In this document: positions 6,842-12,747 of the stretch, piece after piece
How positions within the stretch are numbered: the first letter of the stretch is position 1
Layout: each line of letters opens with the position of its first letter
Origin: an uncultured Bacteroides sp.
GTDB taxonomy: Bacteria > Bacteroidota > Bacteroidia > Bacteroidales > Bacteroidaceae
Length of the DNA: 13,347 bases
Direction of reading: 5' to 3'
Assembly: GCA_900766005.1 (NCBI GenBank)
Contig: CAAFTU010000039.1
Location: forward strand, 1 to 13,347
The notes under the pieces: model-generated
The model's input: only the letters and a program-made list of their open reading frames with translations
Told to the model about the DNA's origin: nothing
The model's database searches: none
Made by a program: the position numbers and the translations under genes

Positions 6842-6966
6842 AAGCACCCCAAATCCACCCAATAAGCACACCATAATCACCCCAAATCCACCCAATAACC
6901 ACCCCTAATCACCCGAAATCAGCAATAATCACCCCTAACCACCCGTAACCACCTCTAATCACCTCC
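6842..6966 (+). repeat. C-rich AAYCACCC repeats with about 10-bp period
   Basis: From 6897 to 6966 the sequence divides into seven successive 10-bp units of the form AAYCACCYNN (AACCACCCCT, AATCACCCGA, a degenerate AATCAGCAAT, AATCACCCCT, AACCACCCGT, AACCACCTCT, AATCACCTCC). To the left, similar units continue at 10-13 bp, including a 21-nt unit present twice exactly (6845-6865 and 6878-6898). The block ends 17 nt before the -7 box of the HU-like gene. The minus strand is G-run rich (GGG TGATTA GGGG TGGTTATT GGG TGGATTT GGGG), close to a G-quadruplex pattern. Confidence 0.85.
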
Positions 6967-6983
6967 GGGCTTTTCGCGTGATG

Positions 6984-6991
6984 TATCTTTG
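6984..6991 (+). promoter_or_regulatory. -7 box of the HU-smalltalk-amidase operon
   Basis: TATCTTTG is a perfect TAnnTTTG. No TTTG lies 19-21 nt upstream. That position is occupied by the end of the C-rich repeat block, so activation through the repeats is plausible. The leader to ATG 7086 is about 90 nt and contains a hairpin, GAGTGGCC (7037-7044) with GGCTACTC (7049-7056), one G-U pair and a CACC loop. Confidence 0.55.
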
Positions 6992-7085
6992 TAGTGTCGA
7001 AAGGAAGGAAACCGATTGACACGAGAACTTTGAACCGAGTGGCCCACCGGCTACTCTATTGATTAACCCCTTAAAATTATCTATT

Positions 7086-7628
7086 ATGATTCGTTACAAG
7101 ATTTACCAGAACAAGCAAAAGAATGGTGTGAATGCAGGCAAATGGTTTGCCCGCGCGGTGTGCAATGAGACCTACGACCTCGACAAGCTGTCGGAACACA
7201 TGAGCGGCCACAACTCCCCCTACTCCCTCGGTGTGATCCGCGGCGTGTTCACCGATATGGTGCGCTGCATCAAGGAACTGCTGCTCGACGGCAAGAGCGT
7301 GAAGATAGACGACCTCGCCATCTTCAGCGTCGGCATCCGGAGCAAGGGTACCGACACCTCCGAAGCATTCACCATGGACAAGAACATCACCGGTGTGCGG
7401 CTGCGTGCCCGTGCTACCGGCATCCTCTCCACGACGAACCTCAAGCTCTCCAGCCAGCTGAGACAGCAGAGCATCTATCAGAAGCCGGGCAGCAGCCAGC
7501 CGGTGACCGACTCTCAGCAGACTACCGGAGAGAAAGAACCCGACCCGAGCAAGGAAGAGGGCGGAAAAGACCAGGGAGGCAAGAAGCCAGGTGAAGTATC
7601 CGGCGAAACCCCCGACCCTATCGGTTAA
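7086..7628 (+). CDS. HU-like (histone-like) DNA-binding protein
   Basis: This 180-aa protein has an N-terminal HU-related domain of about 125 residues (Bacteroidetes HU-rel/TIGR01201 type) and a long polar tail. Residues 1-30 (IRYKIYQNKQKNGVNAGKWF) match the family's strand-rich start. SPYSLGVIRGVFTDMVRCIK and KELLLDGKSVKIDDLAIFSV follow the HU helix then 'L-L-G-V-I-GLGTF' pattern. GVRLRARATG forms part of the DNA arm. The tail (about 128-180) is rich in Gln, Pro, Gly, Lys and Glu and looks disordered. An upstream in-frame ATG at 7059 would add nine residues, but the family normally starts MxRYK, so 7086 is chosen. It is the first gene of an operon with smalltalk and amidase, separated from them by a hairpin. 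It probably binds or bends DNA, perhaps at the phased repeats just upstream of its own promoter; that target is inference. Confidence 0.85.
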   Translation: MIRYKIYQNKQKNGVNAGKWFARAVCNETYDLDKLSEHMSGHNSPYSLGVIRGVFTDMVRCIKELLLDGKSVKIDDLAIFSVGIRSKGTDTSEAFTMDKNITGVRLRARATGILSTTNLKLSSQLRQQSIYQKPGSSQPVTDSQQTTGEKEPDPSKEEGGKDQGGKKPGEVSGETPDPIG

Positions 7629-7642
7629 GCCCGACGGAATGA

Positions 7643-7680
7643 AATACCCCTGTTGCAGCTTCCTGCAACAGGGCTGTATT
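7643..7680 (+). terminator. Hairpin between HU-like and smalltalk genes
   Basis: CCTGTTGCAG (7649-7658) pairs perfectly with CTGCAACAGG (7663-7672) around a CTTC loop, and flanking AATAC/GTATT can extend the stem across a 2-nt bulge. No clear T-tract follows, so it may be a partial terminator or RNA-stabilising element. No separate promoter with both boxes is evident before 7722, so smalltalk and amidase are probably expressed by read-through. Confidence 0.65.
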
Positions 7681-7721
7681 GCCTATAAAACCCATTATTA
7701 ACCCGAAAAAAATAGAAAAGT

Positions 7722-7859
7722 ATGTGTGAACCCAACAACAACAGTAACTACAACAACAGTAACAACAAACGAGGCACCTGGGGATTCATCCTCAAGATCA
7801 TCATCACCGTAGCCACCGCCATCGCCGGCGTATTAGGAATCCAAAGCTGCAGCAACTGA
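7722..7859 (+). CDS. Smalltalk protein (single-TM small protein), 45 aa
   Basis: The ATG at 7722 opens a 45-aa frame, MCEPNNNSNYNNSNNKRG, then TWGFILKIIITVATAIAGVL and GIQSCSN. It has one hydrophobic segment (about residues 20-40) preceded by Lys-Arg. The 'W-x-x-I-LKI-I-x-VATAI-GVLGIQ' core matches the tiny Bacteroidota proteins named 'smalltalk', usually about 30 residues and encoded just before an amidase. Here it carries an extra Asn-rich N-terminus of about 15 residues. The stop is 2 nt before the amidase ATG, so the two are translationally linked. Function is unproven. A single-pass membrane peptide directly before a peptidoglycan amidase suggests a holin-like or amidase-delivery role, which is inference. 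Confidence 0.85.
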   Translation: MCEPNNNSNYNNSNNKRGTWGFILKIIITVATAIAGVLGIQSCSN

Positions 7860-7861
7860 CC

Positions 7862-8275
7862 ATGAGAACCATCACCCTGCTCATTGTGCACTGCAGTGCC
7901 ACACCGGAAGGCAAGAGCCTTCCGGTGGAATCCTGCCGCTACGACCACATCCACCACCGTGGATTCCGCGACATAGGCTATCATTTCTACATCACCCGCG
8001 ACGGAACCATCCACAAGGGACGGAACCTGGAAGACGTGGGAGCCCATTGCCTTCATCACAACAGCCACAGCATCGGCATCTGCTATGAAGGCGGACTCGA
8101 CGCCACGGGAGCCCCGAAAGACACCCGTACCCTGGAGCAACGCGCCTCCCTGCTCGCCCTGCTGCGCGAACTGAAGAAGCTGTTTCCCCGCGCCGTGATC
8201 GTAGGCCATCACGACCTCAACCCGCTGAAGGACTGTCCGTGCTTTCCCGCTGCCAGCGAATATGCCGGACTGTAA
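7862..8275 (+). CDS. N-acetylmuramoyl-L-alanine amidase (Amidase_2/T7 lysozyme type)
   Basis: This 137-aa protein cleaves the bond between N-acetylmuramic acid and L-alanine in peptidoglycan. It consists of the catalytic domain only. The T7-lysozyme active site maps fully: zinc ligands His10 (IVHCSAT), His117 (GHHDLNPLKDC) and Cys125, with Tyr40 (IGYHFYI) and Lys123 at the positions of the T7 catalytic Tyr46 and Lys128. Other family marks are FRDIGYHFYITRDGTIHKGR and GAHCLHHNSHSIGICYEGG. There is no signal peptide and no wall-binding domain, as in phage endolysins, so reaching peptidoglycan would need another factor, possibly the smalltalk peptide encoded 2 nt upstream. It ends convergently with the minus-strand gene at 8311, 35 nt away. 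Phage-derived lysis function or peptidoglycan turnover are both possible. Confidence 0.93.
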   Translation: MRTITLLIVHCSATPEGKSLPVESCRYDHIHHRGFRDIGYHFYITRDGTIHKGRNLEDVGAHCLHHNSHSIGICYEGGLDATGAPKDTRTLEQRASLLALLRELKKLFPRAVIVGHHDLNPLKDCPCFPAASEYAGL

Positions 8276-8310
8276 CAAGCATCCACTGGCACCGCGAACA
8301 AGGCTCTACA

Positions 8311-9021
8311 CTATTCGTGACACGCCTGCGGGAGACAGTCGAGCAACTTCCGGCGAATGTTGCTCGGCGAAAAACCCGAGCCCTTGCGCGGTGCCGGTTT
8401 ATCCTTCACCTGTCCCGGCCCACCCGGCTGAGACACCTCCGACACCCCCTCCAGTTCCTCCGGCCGCTGCTTCGACACCTTGTTGGGCACCAGGCCGATA
8501 AACGCACACAGCACCATCTTATTCAGAAACAGATCCAGCCGTTCCGGATAATTCCGGAAATGCTGCACATACAGATGCTTCACCTGATTGAGGAACGAAT
8601 CCACGTTCTTCACCTTCGTGATGTTGAGCAGATCATGACAGATCTCCTGCTCGTGATAGTCATCCATCAGGATGGAACGGAACACATCCACCAAGTACAC
8701 CAGTGAAGCCTTCTGATACGAATCCAGCACATCGTCCGCCAGCCCGCACACCGGGCCCTCCGCCGGATGATCCTCCGGCCCCGTTGCCTGTCCGGCCCCC
8801 TGACCGGCCTCCTGCTTCCTCCCTTGGGCATCCCCCGCAGGCCACAACCAGTGCAACTTGTCCAAGACCGACTTCACCACACTGGGGTCCGTGTTCACCA
8901 CCACCACCTGCGTAGCATTCGGAGCTACAGAATTCAAATACACGATGCGAGCCTCACCGAGCAGCTTTCTATCCTCTTCACCAAAGAATAGAAATTCCTT
9001 TTTGTCTTCATTCATAATCAT
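8311..9021 (-). CDS. Conserved hypothetical protein, 236 aa
   Basis: I do not recognise a named family. The protein has an alpha/beta-looking N-terminus (about 1-62, including GEARIVYLNSVAPNATQVVVV and SVLDKLHWLW), a Gly/Gln/Ala-rich linker (about 63-90), a helical middle (about 93-180, with VDSFLNQVKHLYVQHFRNYP and ERLDLFLNKMVLCAFIGLVP), and a polar C-terminal tail rich in Gly, Pro and Lys. No membrane segment or catalytic motif is visible. The middle portion has convincing amphipathic helices, and the frame uses G/C-ending codons like its neighbours, which supports a real gene. Starts at ATG 9021 or ATG 9015 are both possible. It is divergent from the replication-like operon, shares an intergenic region holding phased TTGCC repeats, and ends head-on with the amidase gene. 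A regulator or accessory factor of the neighbouring operon is a guess from context. Confidence 0.65.
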   Translation of the reverse strand: MIMNEDKKEFLFFGEEDRKLLGEARIVYLNSVAPNATQVVVVNTDPSVVKSVLDKLHWLWPAGDAQGRKQEAGQGAGQATGPEDHPAEGPVCGLADDVLDSYQKASLVYLVDVFRSILMDDYHEQEICHDLLNITKVKNVDSFLNQVKHLYVQHFRNYPERLDLFLNKMVLCAFIGLVPNKVSKQRPEELEGVSEVSQPGGPGQVKDKPAPRKGSGFSPSNIRRKLLDCLPQACHE

Positions 9022-9078
9022 TATATTTAAAAGGTCAATAATGACATGAATTTACCACTCCATCCACTTTGAAATTTA

Positions 9079-9167
9079 TTGCCACAATCATTGCCATTTT
9101 TCAGCATTTTTTGCTCCAACTTTGCCATTTTTTGCTTCGTTTTAAAATTTTTTGCCCCGTTTTGCCA
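9079..9167 (+). repeat. Phased TTGCC/TTGCT repeats in a divergent promoter region
   Basis: Seven TTGC(C/T) motifs start at 9079, 9091, 9111, 9122, 9132, 9152 and 9162, at spacings of 12, 20, 11, 10, 20 and 10 bp, that is near multiples of one helical turn, separated by T-rich tracts. The stretch lies between the divergent genes at 9021 and 9309 and just upstream of the plus-strand promoter. A 75-codon open frame through it (9069-9296) looks like translated repeat and is not called. Confidence 0.7.
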
Positions 9168-9182
9168 CGGGACGAAAAGCCT

Positions 9183-9214
9183 ATTGCACAAGTCGGAAAT
9201 CCGTTATACTTTTG
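9183..9214 (+). promoter_or_regulatory. Promoter of the replication-like operon
   Basis: ATTG (9183-9186, one mismatch to TTTG), a 20-nt spacer, then TACTTTTG (9207-9214), a perfect TAnnTTTG box. It lies directly downstream of the phased TTGCC repeats and about 95 nt before ATG 9309. Confidence 0.65.
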
Positions 9215-9308
9215 TCATCCCAGGCTGAGAATGAAGCCCTTAACAATCACTCTCCACCTTTCCGGGACGGTCGTAAAACAGAATACAAATCTATAAAAAG
9301 ATTGGGAA

Positions 9309-10559
9309 ATGACAACCTACAACGATGAAGAAAATTTAGGAAAAAATGAAGTGGTCCCTGCCTCCGATCACAAGCGCATCAGTCTGCATGTGCTAAGGCA
9401 GGAAATGAAACGGTGGGAAAGCATCAAAGCCACCCCACTCCAAAACTACGCCCTCGTGCAAGTGTACCTCGGCTTAACCGAATACCTTACCCCCGACGGC
9501 ATCTATCTCATGAGCCAGCTCACGCCCCTGTCGCGCAAGCTCGGCTTCCGTCAGCCGCAGATCCTGCTCACCCTCCTCTGCCGGTCCCGTTCGTTCACCT
9601 TCATCTGCAGCAGCGACCTCACCTCCTGCTACGGATTCTACTCTGCCGCCACCCTCAAAGGCAAGACACTGACCCATTTCGAGCTGCAACAGCCCGAACT
9701 CTGCCAGATTGCCGTAAATCCCCGTCTCACAGCCTTTTACAACACATTGAGACAAGCGGATGCCGACACGGAATGCTGTGAAACCAGCGAGGATAAAAGC
9801 CTGTGCAGTAACGAAGTAACCCCTCAAAACGGGATCAAAAATTCGAAAAAAACGGCTCAAAAGGTGTTTAACAAAATTTCAGAATTCTGCAGTATATATA
9901 CTAACTATATACTAGTAAATAATATATATATATATCATTCAGTAAGTAATAATCCTCCTACGGAGGAAGCGCGAAACGCGCAGTGGATGAAAACGGTCCA
10001 TTCCGTTGCCTCCGCCGCCAGCCCGGCACCCACCGAGAAGCCCACTTACGGCACAGCCAGCGACTACTTCCACGAGATGAACCAGAGCGCCGCCCGTCGC
10101 AGCCTCTTCTTCCAGCCCCAGCGGGCGGCCATCAGCCAGCGCTACCACCTCAGCCTGGACGAAAGCCGCTTCGTGCTCATCCACATCGTCAACGACTACC
10201 TCATCCCCCAGTTCAACCAGCAGAGCCGTTTCCTTACCACGCCCCCTGCCGGCCGCGACAAATGGTTGCGCAACATCGCCCGCAGCAAATACTACCTCTA
10301 CGAGCTCGAGCATGCCTACCAGAACTCCTTGGCTGAAATCCAAGCCTTCCGCCGGCAGCAAGCCCAGCAGCAATGCGACGAACTGCGCAGCAACCATCCC
10401 CTGTCGCCCCACGAATGGACCAGTCCGAAAAGCGGCAAGCGCCTCTACCAGGACCCCGTGTGCGGCGTGATCGAGCTGCCCGAAGAAGCCGCTCCCCGGC
10501 CCACCGCCAACGCTCGGTGGAACCGCTTCACCCGGCAGTGGACAGAATCAACCAATTAA
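9309..10559 (+). CDS. Possible replication-initiator-like protein, two domains
   Basis: This 416-aa protein is of a type common in Bacteroidales but functionally uncharacterised. Residues about 22-150 form a helical domain (ISLHVLRQEMKRWESIKATP, then LGLTEYLTPDGIYLMSQLTP) that could be a winged-helix DNA-binding module. Residues about 172-215 are a low-complexity linker (NYILVNNIYIYHSVSNN) encoded by a strikingly AT-rich stretch. Residues about 250-350 are a second helical domain (SLDESRFVLIHIVNDYLIPQ). The C-terminus carries a short 'EW-SP-SGKRLYQ...LPEEAAPRP-A-ARWNR...W' motif that I associate with Bacteroidales proteins labelled DUF7833, from memory. It is the first gene of an operon followed by a primase-type zinc ribbon and a primase-helicase, a layout like initiator genes of phages and plasmids (DnaD- or lambda O-like). 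The initiator role is inference from context. The start ATG fits 95 nt after a good promoter. Confidence 0.6.
   Translation: MTTYNDEENLGKNEVVPASDHKRISLHVLRQEMKRWESIKATPLQNYALVQVYLGLTEYLTPDGIYLMSQLTPLSRKLGFRQPQILLTLLCRSRSFTFICSSDLTSCYGFYSAATLKGKTLTHFELQQPELCQIAVNPRLTAFYNTLRQADADTECCETSEDKSLCSNEVTPQNGIKNSKKTAQKVFNKISEFCSIYTNYILVNNIYIYHSVSNNPPTEEARNAQWMKTVHSVASAASPAPTEKPTYGTASDYFHEMNQSAARRSLFFQPQRAAISQRYHLSLDESRFVLIHIVNDYLIPQFNQQSRFLTTPPAGRDKWLRNIARSKYYLYELEHAYQNSLAEIQAFRRQQAQQQCDELRSNHPLSPHEWTSPKSGKRLYQDPVCGVIELPEEAAPRPTANARWNRFTRQWTESTN
9865..9960. other. AT-rich island inside the initiator-like gene
   Basis: Within an otherwise GC-rich coding sequence, about 95 nt are very AT-rich. They include the perfect 12-bp palindrome AGTATATATACT (9891-9902), TACTAGTA (9910-9917), and a TA dinucleotide run (9921-9933). 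The stretch remains open and encodes the interdomain linker. Such an island could act as a DNA-unwinding element, as in lambda where the origin lies inside the O gene between the two protein domains. That function is inferred, not shown. Confidence 0.55.
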
Positions 10560-10612
10560 TCAATCAATAAGCTAATCAATAAATTAATCAATTAATCAAT
10601 CAACAAATCAAG
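10548..10612 (+). repeat. AATCAAT-type short tandem repeat between genes
   Basis: The gap between the initiator-like stop (10557-10559) and the zinc-ribbon ATG (10615) is almost wholly made of AATCAAT/TAATCAAT units with interruptions. No obvious Shine-Dalgarno is visible. The A/T-rich, G-poor leader may favour translation initiation in Bacteroides, and unit number could vary by slippage. Confidence 0.6.
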
Positions 10613-10614
10613 CC

Positions 10615-10917
10615 ATGAATCCATCAAAAAATTCATCCCAGCTACCCAAACTCTGGTACAAAGACCTCGATTCCCCCCGCCGGTCGGGCATGAATCAAGT
10701 CGTATGCCGCTGCCCCGTGTGCGGCACCCGTCACCTCTACGTCAACCGCATCAGCGGCCTCTTCAAATGCTTCTACGCCGGCTGCCCCTTCAAAGGCATC
10801 ACCGAAGAAAAGAAAGCCGCATACCGGAAAGAACACCAAGTCCTCCACAGGCAGCCCGTCTACCATCATCACAAAGAAGACGGATGCGACTACCTCAGCG
10901 GCATCGAAGACGATTAA
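10615..10917 (+). CDS. Stand-alone primase-type zinc-ribbon protein
   Basis: This 100-aa protein carries one zinc-binding motif. CPVCGTRH (Cys33 and Cys36) pairs with LFKCFYAGCPFKG (Cys52 and Cys57), 15 residues apart, giving C-x2-C...C-x4-C in a fold like the CHC2/T7 gp4 zinc ribbon ('LFKCF...CPFKG'). The C-terminus is charged, His-rich and acidic (YHHHKEDGCDYLSGIEDD). In T7 gp4 and bacterial DnaG this module reads the primase recognition site and is fused to the Toprim domain. Here the Toprim-helicase gene follows after 3 nt and lacks such a ribbon in its own N-terminus. The two are therefore likely to form a split primase. Function is inferred from fold and context; the cysteines are seen directly. 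Confidence 0.8.
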   Translation: MNPSKNSSQLPKLWYKDLDSPRRSGMNQVVCRCPVCGTRHLYVNRISGLFKCFYAGCPFKGITEEKKAAYRKEHQVLHRQPVYHHHKEDGCDYLSGIEDD

Positions 10918-10920
10918 AAA

Positions 10921-12738
10921 ATGAACAAAAAATTATGTCAAAAAATAAAGTCAGTAAAACGTATGTCTAACCCCAAACTGATATCCACTATCCTTATGGA
11001 AACATTAGAGAATCAACTCCCCATCAGTGAAACCCCAGGAGCCCGTCAGCCGCAGCACGTAGGCGCCCGCATCCGTGAAAAAGTGACCGAAACCTACGGA
11101 GCCACCCTTCCCCTGCCCGGCGACTTCAAGTCCCTGCCAGCCGAGAAAATCAGCAAACTCCGGCCCATCACCGTGAGCAAAACCCCGGCCGACCCCACCG
11201 AAGCAGCCGTGCAGCAATACCTCCGTTCCATCGGCATCAGCCTCGACACCGCCCAGGCCCTCGAACTCTGCTACCTGTCGCACACCTTCATCCGCGACTC
11301 ACAGTCCGTCACCCTGCCCGCGCTCGTCTACCCCTTCACCGTCAACGGCAAGCTCATCAGCCTCAAATACCGCTCCTGCGCCTACACCCCCTCGGTGAAA
11401 CCCGACCAGCCCGGCACCTACAGCAAAGACTGGAACCAAGTGACCAGCCACTCCGAGTTCGGCATCACCCCCTGCTTCATCGACACCCTCGCCCCCGAAC
11501 ACCTTGCCGGCCAGCGCGTGCCCCAGCTCATCATCACCGAAGGCGAGAAAGACTGCCTCGCCCTCTACGAAGCCGGCTACCGCCACTTCATCAGCGTGCC
11601 CACCGGAGCCAGCAGCGAACCCGGCAAATACCTTGCCCCCTTTGTGGACTGGTTCACCGCCGTAGACAGCATCATCATCTGCGGCGACAGCGACTATCCC
11701 GGCCGCCAGATGACCCACACCCTCAGCGAGTTCTTCGGCCCCCATGCCAGCGTCGTCGACCTCCCCGCCGACTGCAAAGACATCGCCGACGTCCTCCTCA
11801 AGCACGGCAAAGAAGAAGTGCAGCGCGTCATCCGCCAGGCCCATCCCCGGCCCACCAAAGCCATCCGCCGCGTAGCCGACCAGCAAGACGAAATCATCGC
11901 CATCCTCCAAAACCGCTACGACCACGGATACACCTTAGGCTACGGACCCCTCACCGACCACGTGTTTCATCCCGACCACACCGGCGGGCTCGTCGTCGTG
12001 TCCGGCCAGCCCAATAGCGGAAAGAGCGACTTCCTCAACGACCTCATGATGCACCTCATGACCGGCCAGGACATGCACATCCTCTTCCTCTCCTTCGAGA
12101 CCCCCAACAAAGCCAAGCACAACGCCCACATGGTAGAACTCCACCGCCAGACGTCCGACCTCAGCCTCTGCCCCAAAGAAATGATGGCCGAAAGCATCCA
12201 GTTTCTCGACCAGCACATGGCCCATCTCGACCTCCAGGGCGAAGAGCGCACCCCCGAGCACATCCTCGAACTTGCCGACCAGCACCGGCGGCAGAGCGGG
12301 CTCGACTACTTCATCATCGACCCCTACCTCTTCATCGAGCTCAAGCCCGCGAAGAAAAACGAGAGCGAGACCGAGAGCATCAAGCGCATGCTGACCCTCT
12401 TCCAGACCTGGGGACAAGAACACCACATCTGGGTGTACATCGTGGCCCATCCGCGCAAAAACCCCAACAGCCACGGCGGCTTCACCAACGACGAAATCAG
12501 TCCCAACGACATCGCTGCCAGTGCCCACTGGAGCAACCTTGCCGACTTCCTCTTCGTCATCAAGCGCGAGAACGAGCCCAACCGCCACTACACCGAACTG
12601 CGGATGATCAAAGTGCGCGACCAGAACCTCTGCTCCCCCGGCCGGGCCTACTTCGTGCGCACCAACTACGGTGCCTACCTGGAGCAGCCCTCACCCGAAG
12701 CCTGCGAAGAATGGTACGTGGAACACATGGTGAGGTAA
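10921..12738 (+). CDS. Toprim-DnaB-like primase-helicase (T7 gp4/Twinkle-like)
   Basis: This 605-aa bifunctional primase-helicase is expected to unwind DNA at a fork and prime synthesis. The N-terminal about 80 residues hold no zinc motif. A primase core follows (about 90-300) with Toprim residues LIITEGEKDC (Glu207) and IIICGDSDYPG (Asp256 and Asp258). The C-terminal RecA-like helicase has Walker A SGQPNSGKSDF (361-371, Lys368), SFETP (Glu393), Walker B YFIIDPYL (Asp467), IVAHPRK (His510), and a late VRDQ segment, in the DnaB-superfamily order. All catalytic motifs are intact. The start could be ATG 10921, 10963 or 10996; 10921 lies only 3 nt after the zinc-ribbon stop, while the later starts give more typical N-termini. 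It ends 9 nt before the convergent wbuC stop. A chromosomal copy in this setting suggests capture from a phage or plasmid-like replicon. Confidence 0.88.
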   Translation: MNKKLCQKIKSVKRMSNPKLISTILMETLENQLPISETPGARQPQHVGARIREKVTETYGATLPLPGDFKSLPAEKISKLRPITVSKTPADPTEAAVQQYLRSIGISLDTAQALELCYLSHTFIRDSQSVTLPALVYPFTVNGKLISLKYRSCAYTPSVKPDQPGTYSKDWNQVTSHSEFGITPCFIDTLAPEHLAGQRVPQLIITEGEKDCLALYEAGYRHFISVPTGASSEPGKYLAPFVDWFTAVDSIIICGDSDYPGRQMTHTLSEFFGPHASVVDLPADCKDIADVLLKHGKEEVQRVIRQAHPRPTKAIRRVADQQDEIIAILQNRYDHGYTLGYGPLTDHVFHPDHTGGLVVVSGQPNSGKSDFLNDLMMHLMTGQDMHILFLSFETPNKAKHNAHMVELHRQTSDLSLCPKEMMAESIQFLDQHMAHLDLQGEERTPEHILELADQHRRQSGLDYFIIDPYLFIELKPAKKNESETESIKRMLTLFQTWGQEHHIWVYIVAHPRKNPNSHGGFTNDEISPNDIAASAHWSNLADFLFVIKRENEPNRHYTELRMIKVRDQNLCSPGRAYFVRTNYGAYLEQPSPEACEEWYVEHMVR

Positions 12739-12747
12739 GGCAGCGAA

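Noticed and set aside
6585..6908. Plus-strand 81- and 107-aa open frames and a minus-strand 67-aa frame in the C-rich region
   Set aside because: Their composition (Pro/Ser/His-rich or Gly/Trp-rich) is simply the translation of the short repeats.
8239..8991. Plus-strand open frames rich in Arg, Pro and His over the minus-strand gene at 8311-9021
   Set aside because: They show the typical composition of antisense frames in GC-rich DNA. The minus frame has the natural residue mix.
10921..12738. Long minus-strand open frames (up to 217 aa) opposite the primase-helicase
   Set aside because: They are Gly/Val/Asp/Glu-rich antisense translations. The plus strand carries intact Toprim and helicase motifs.
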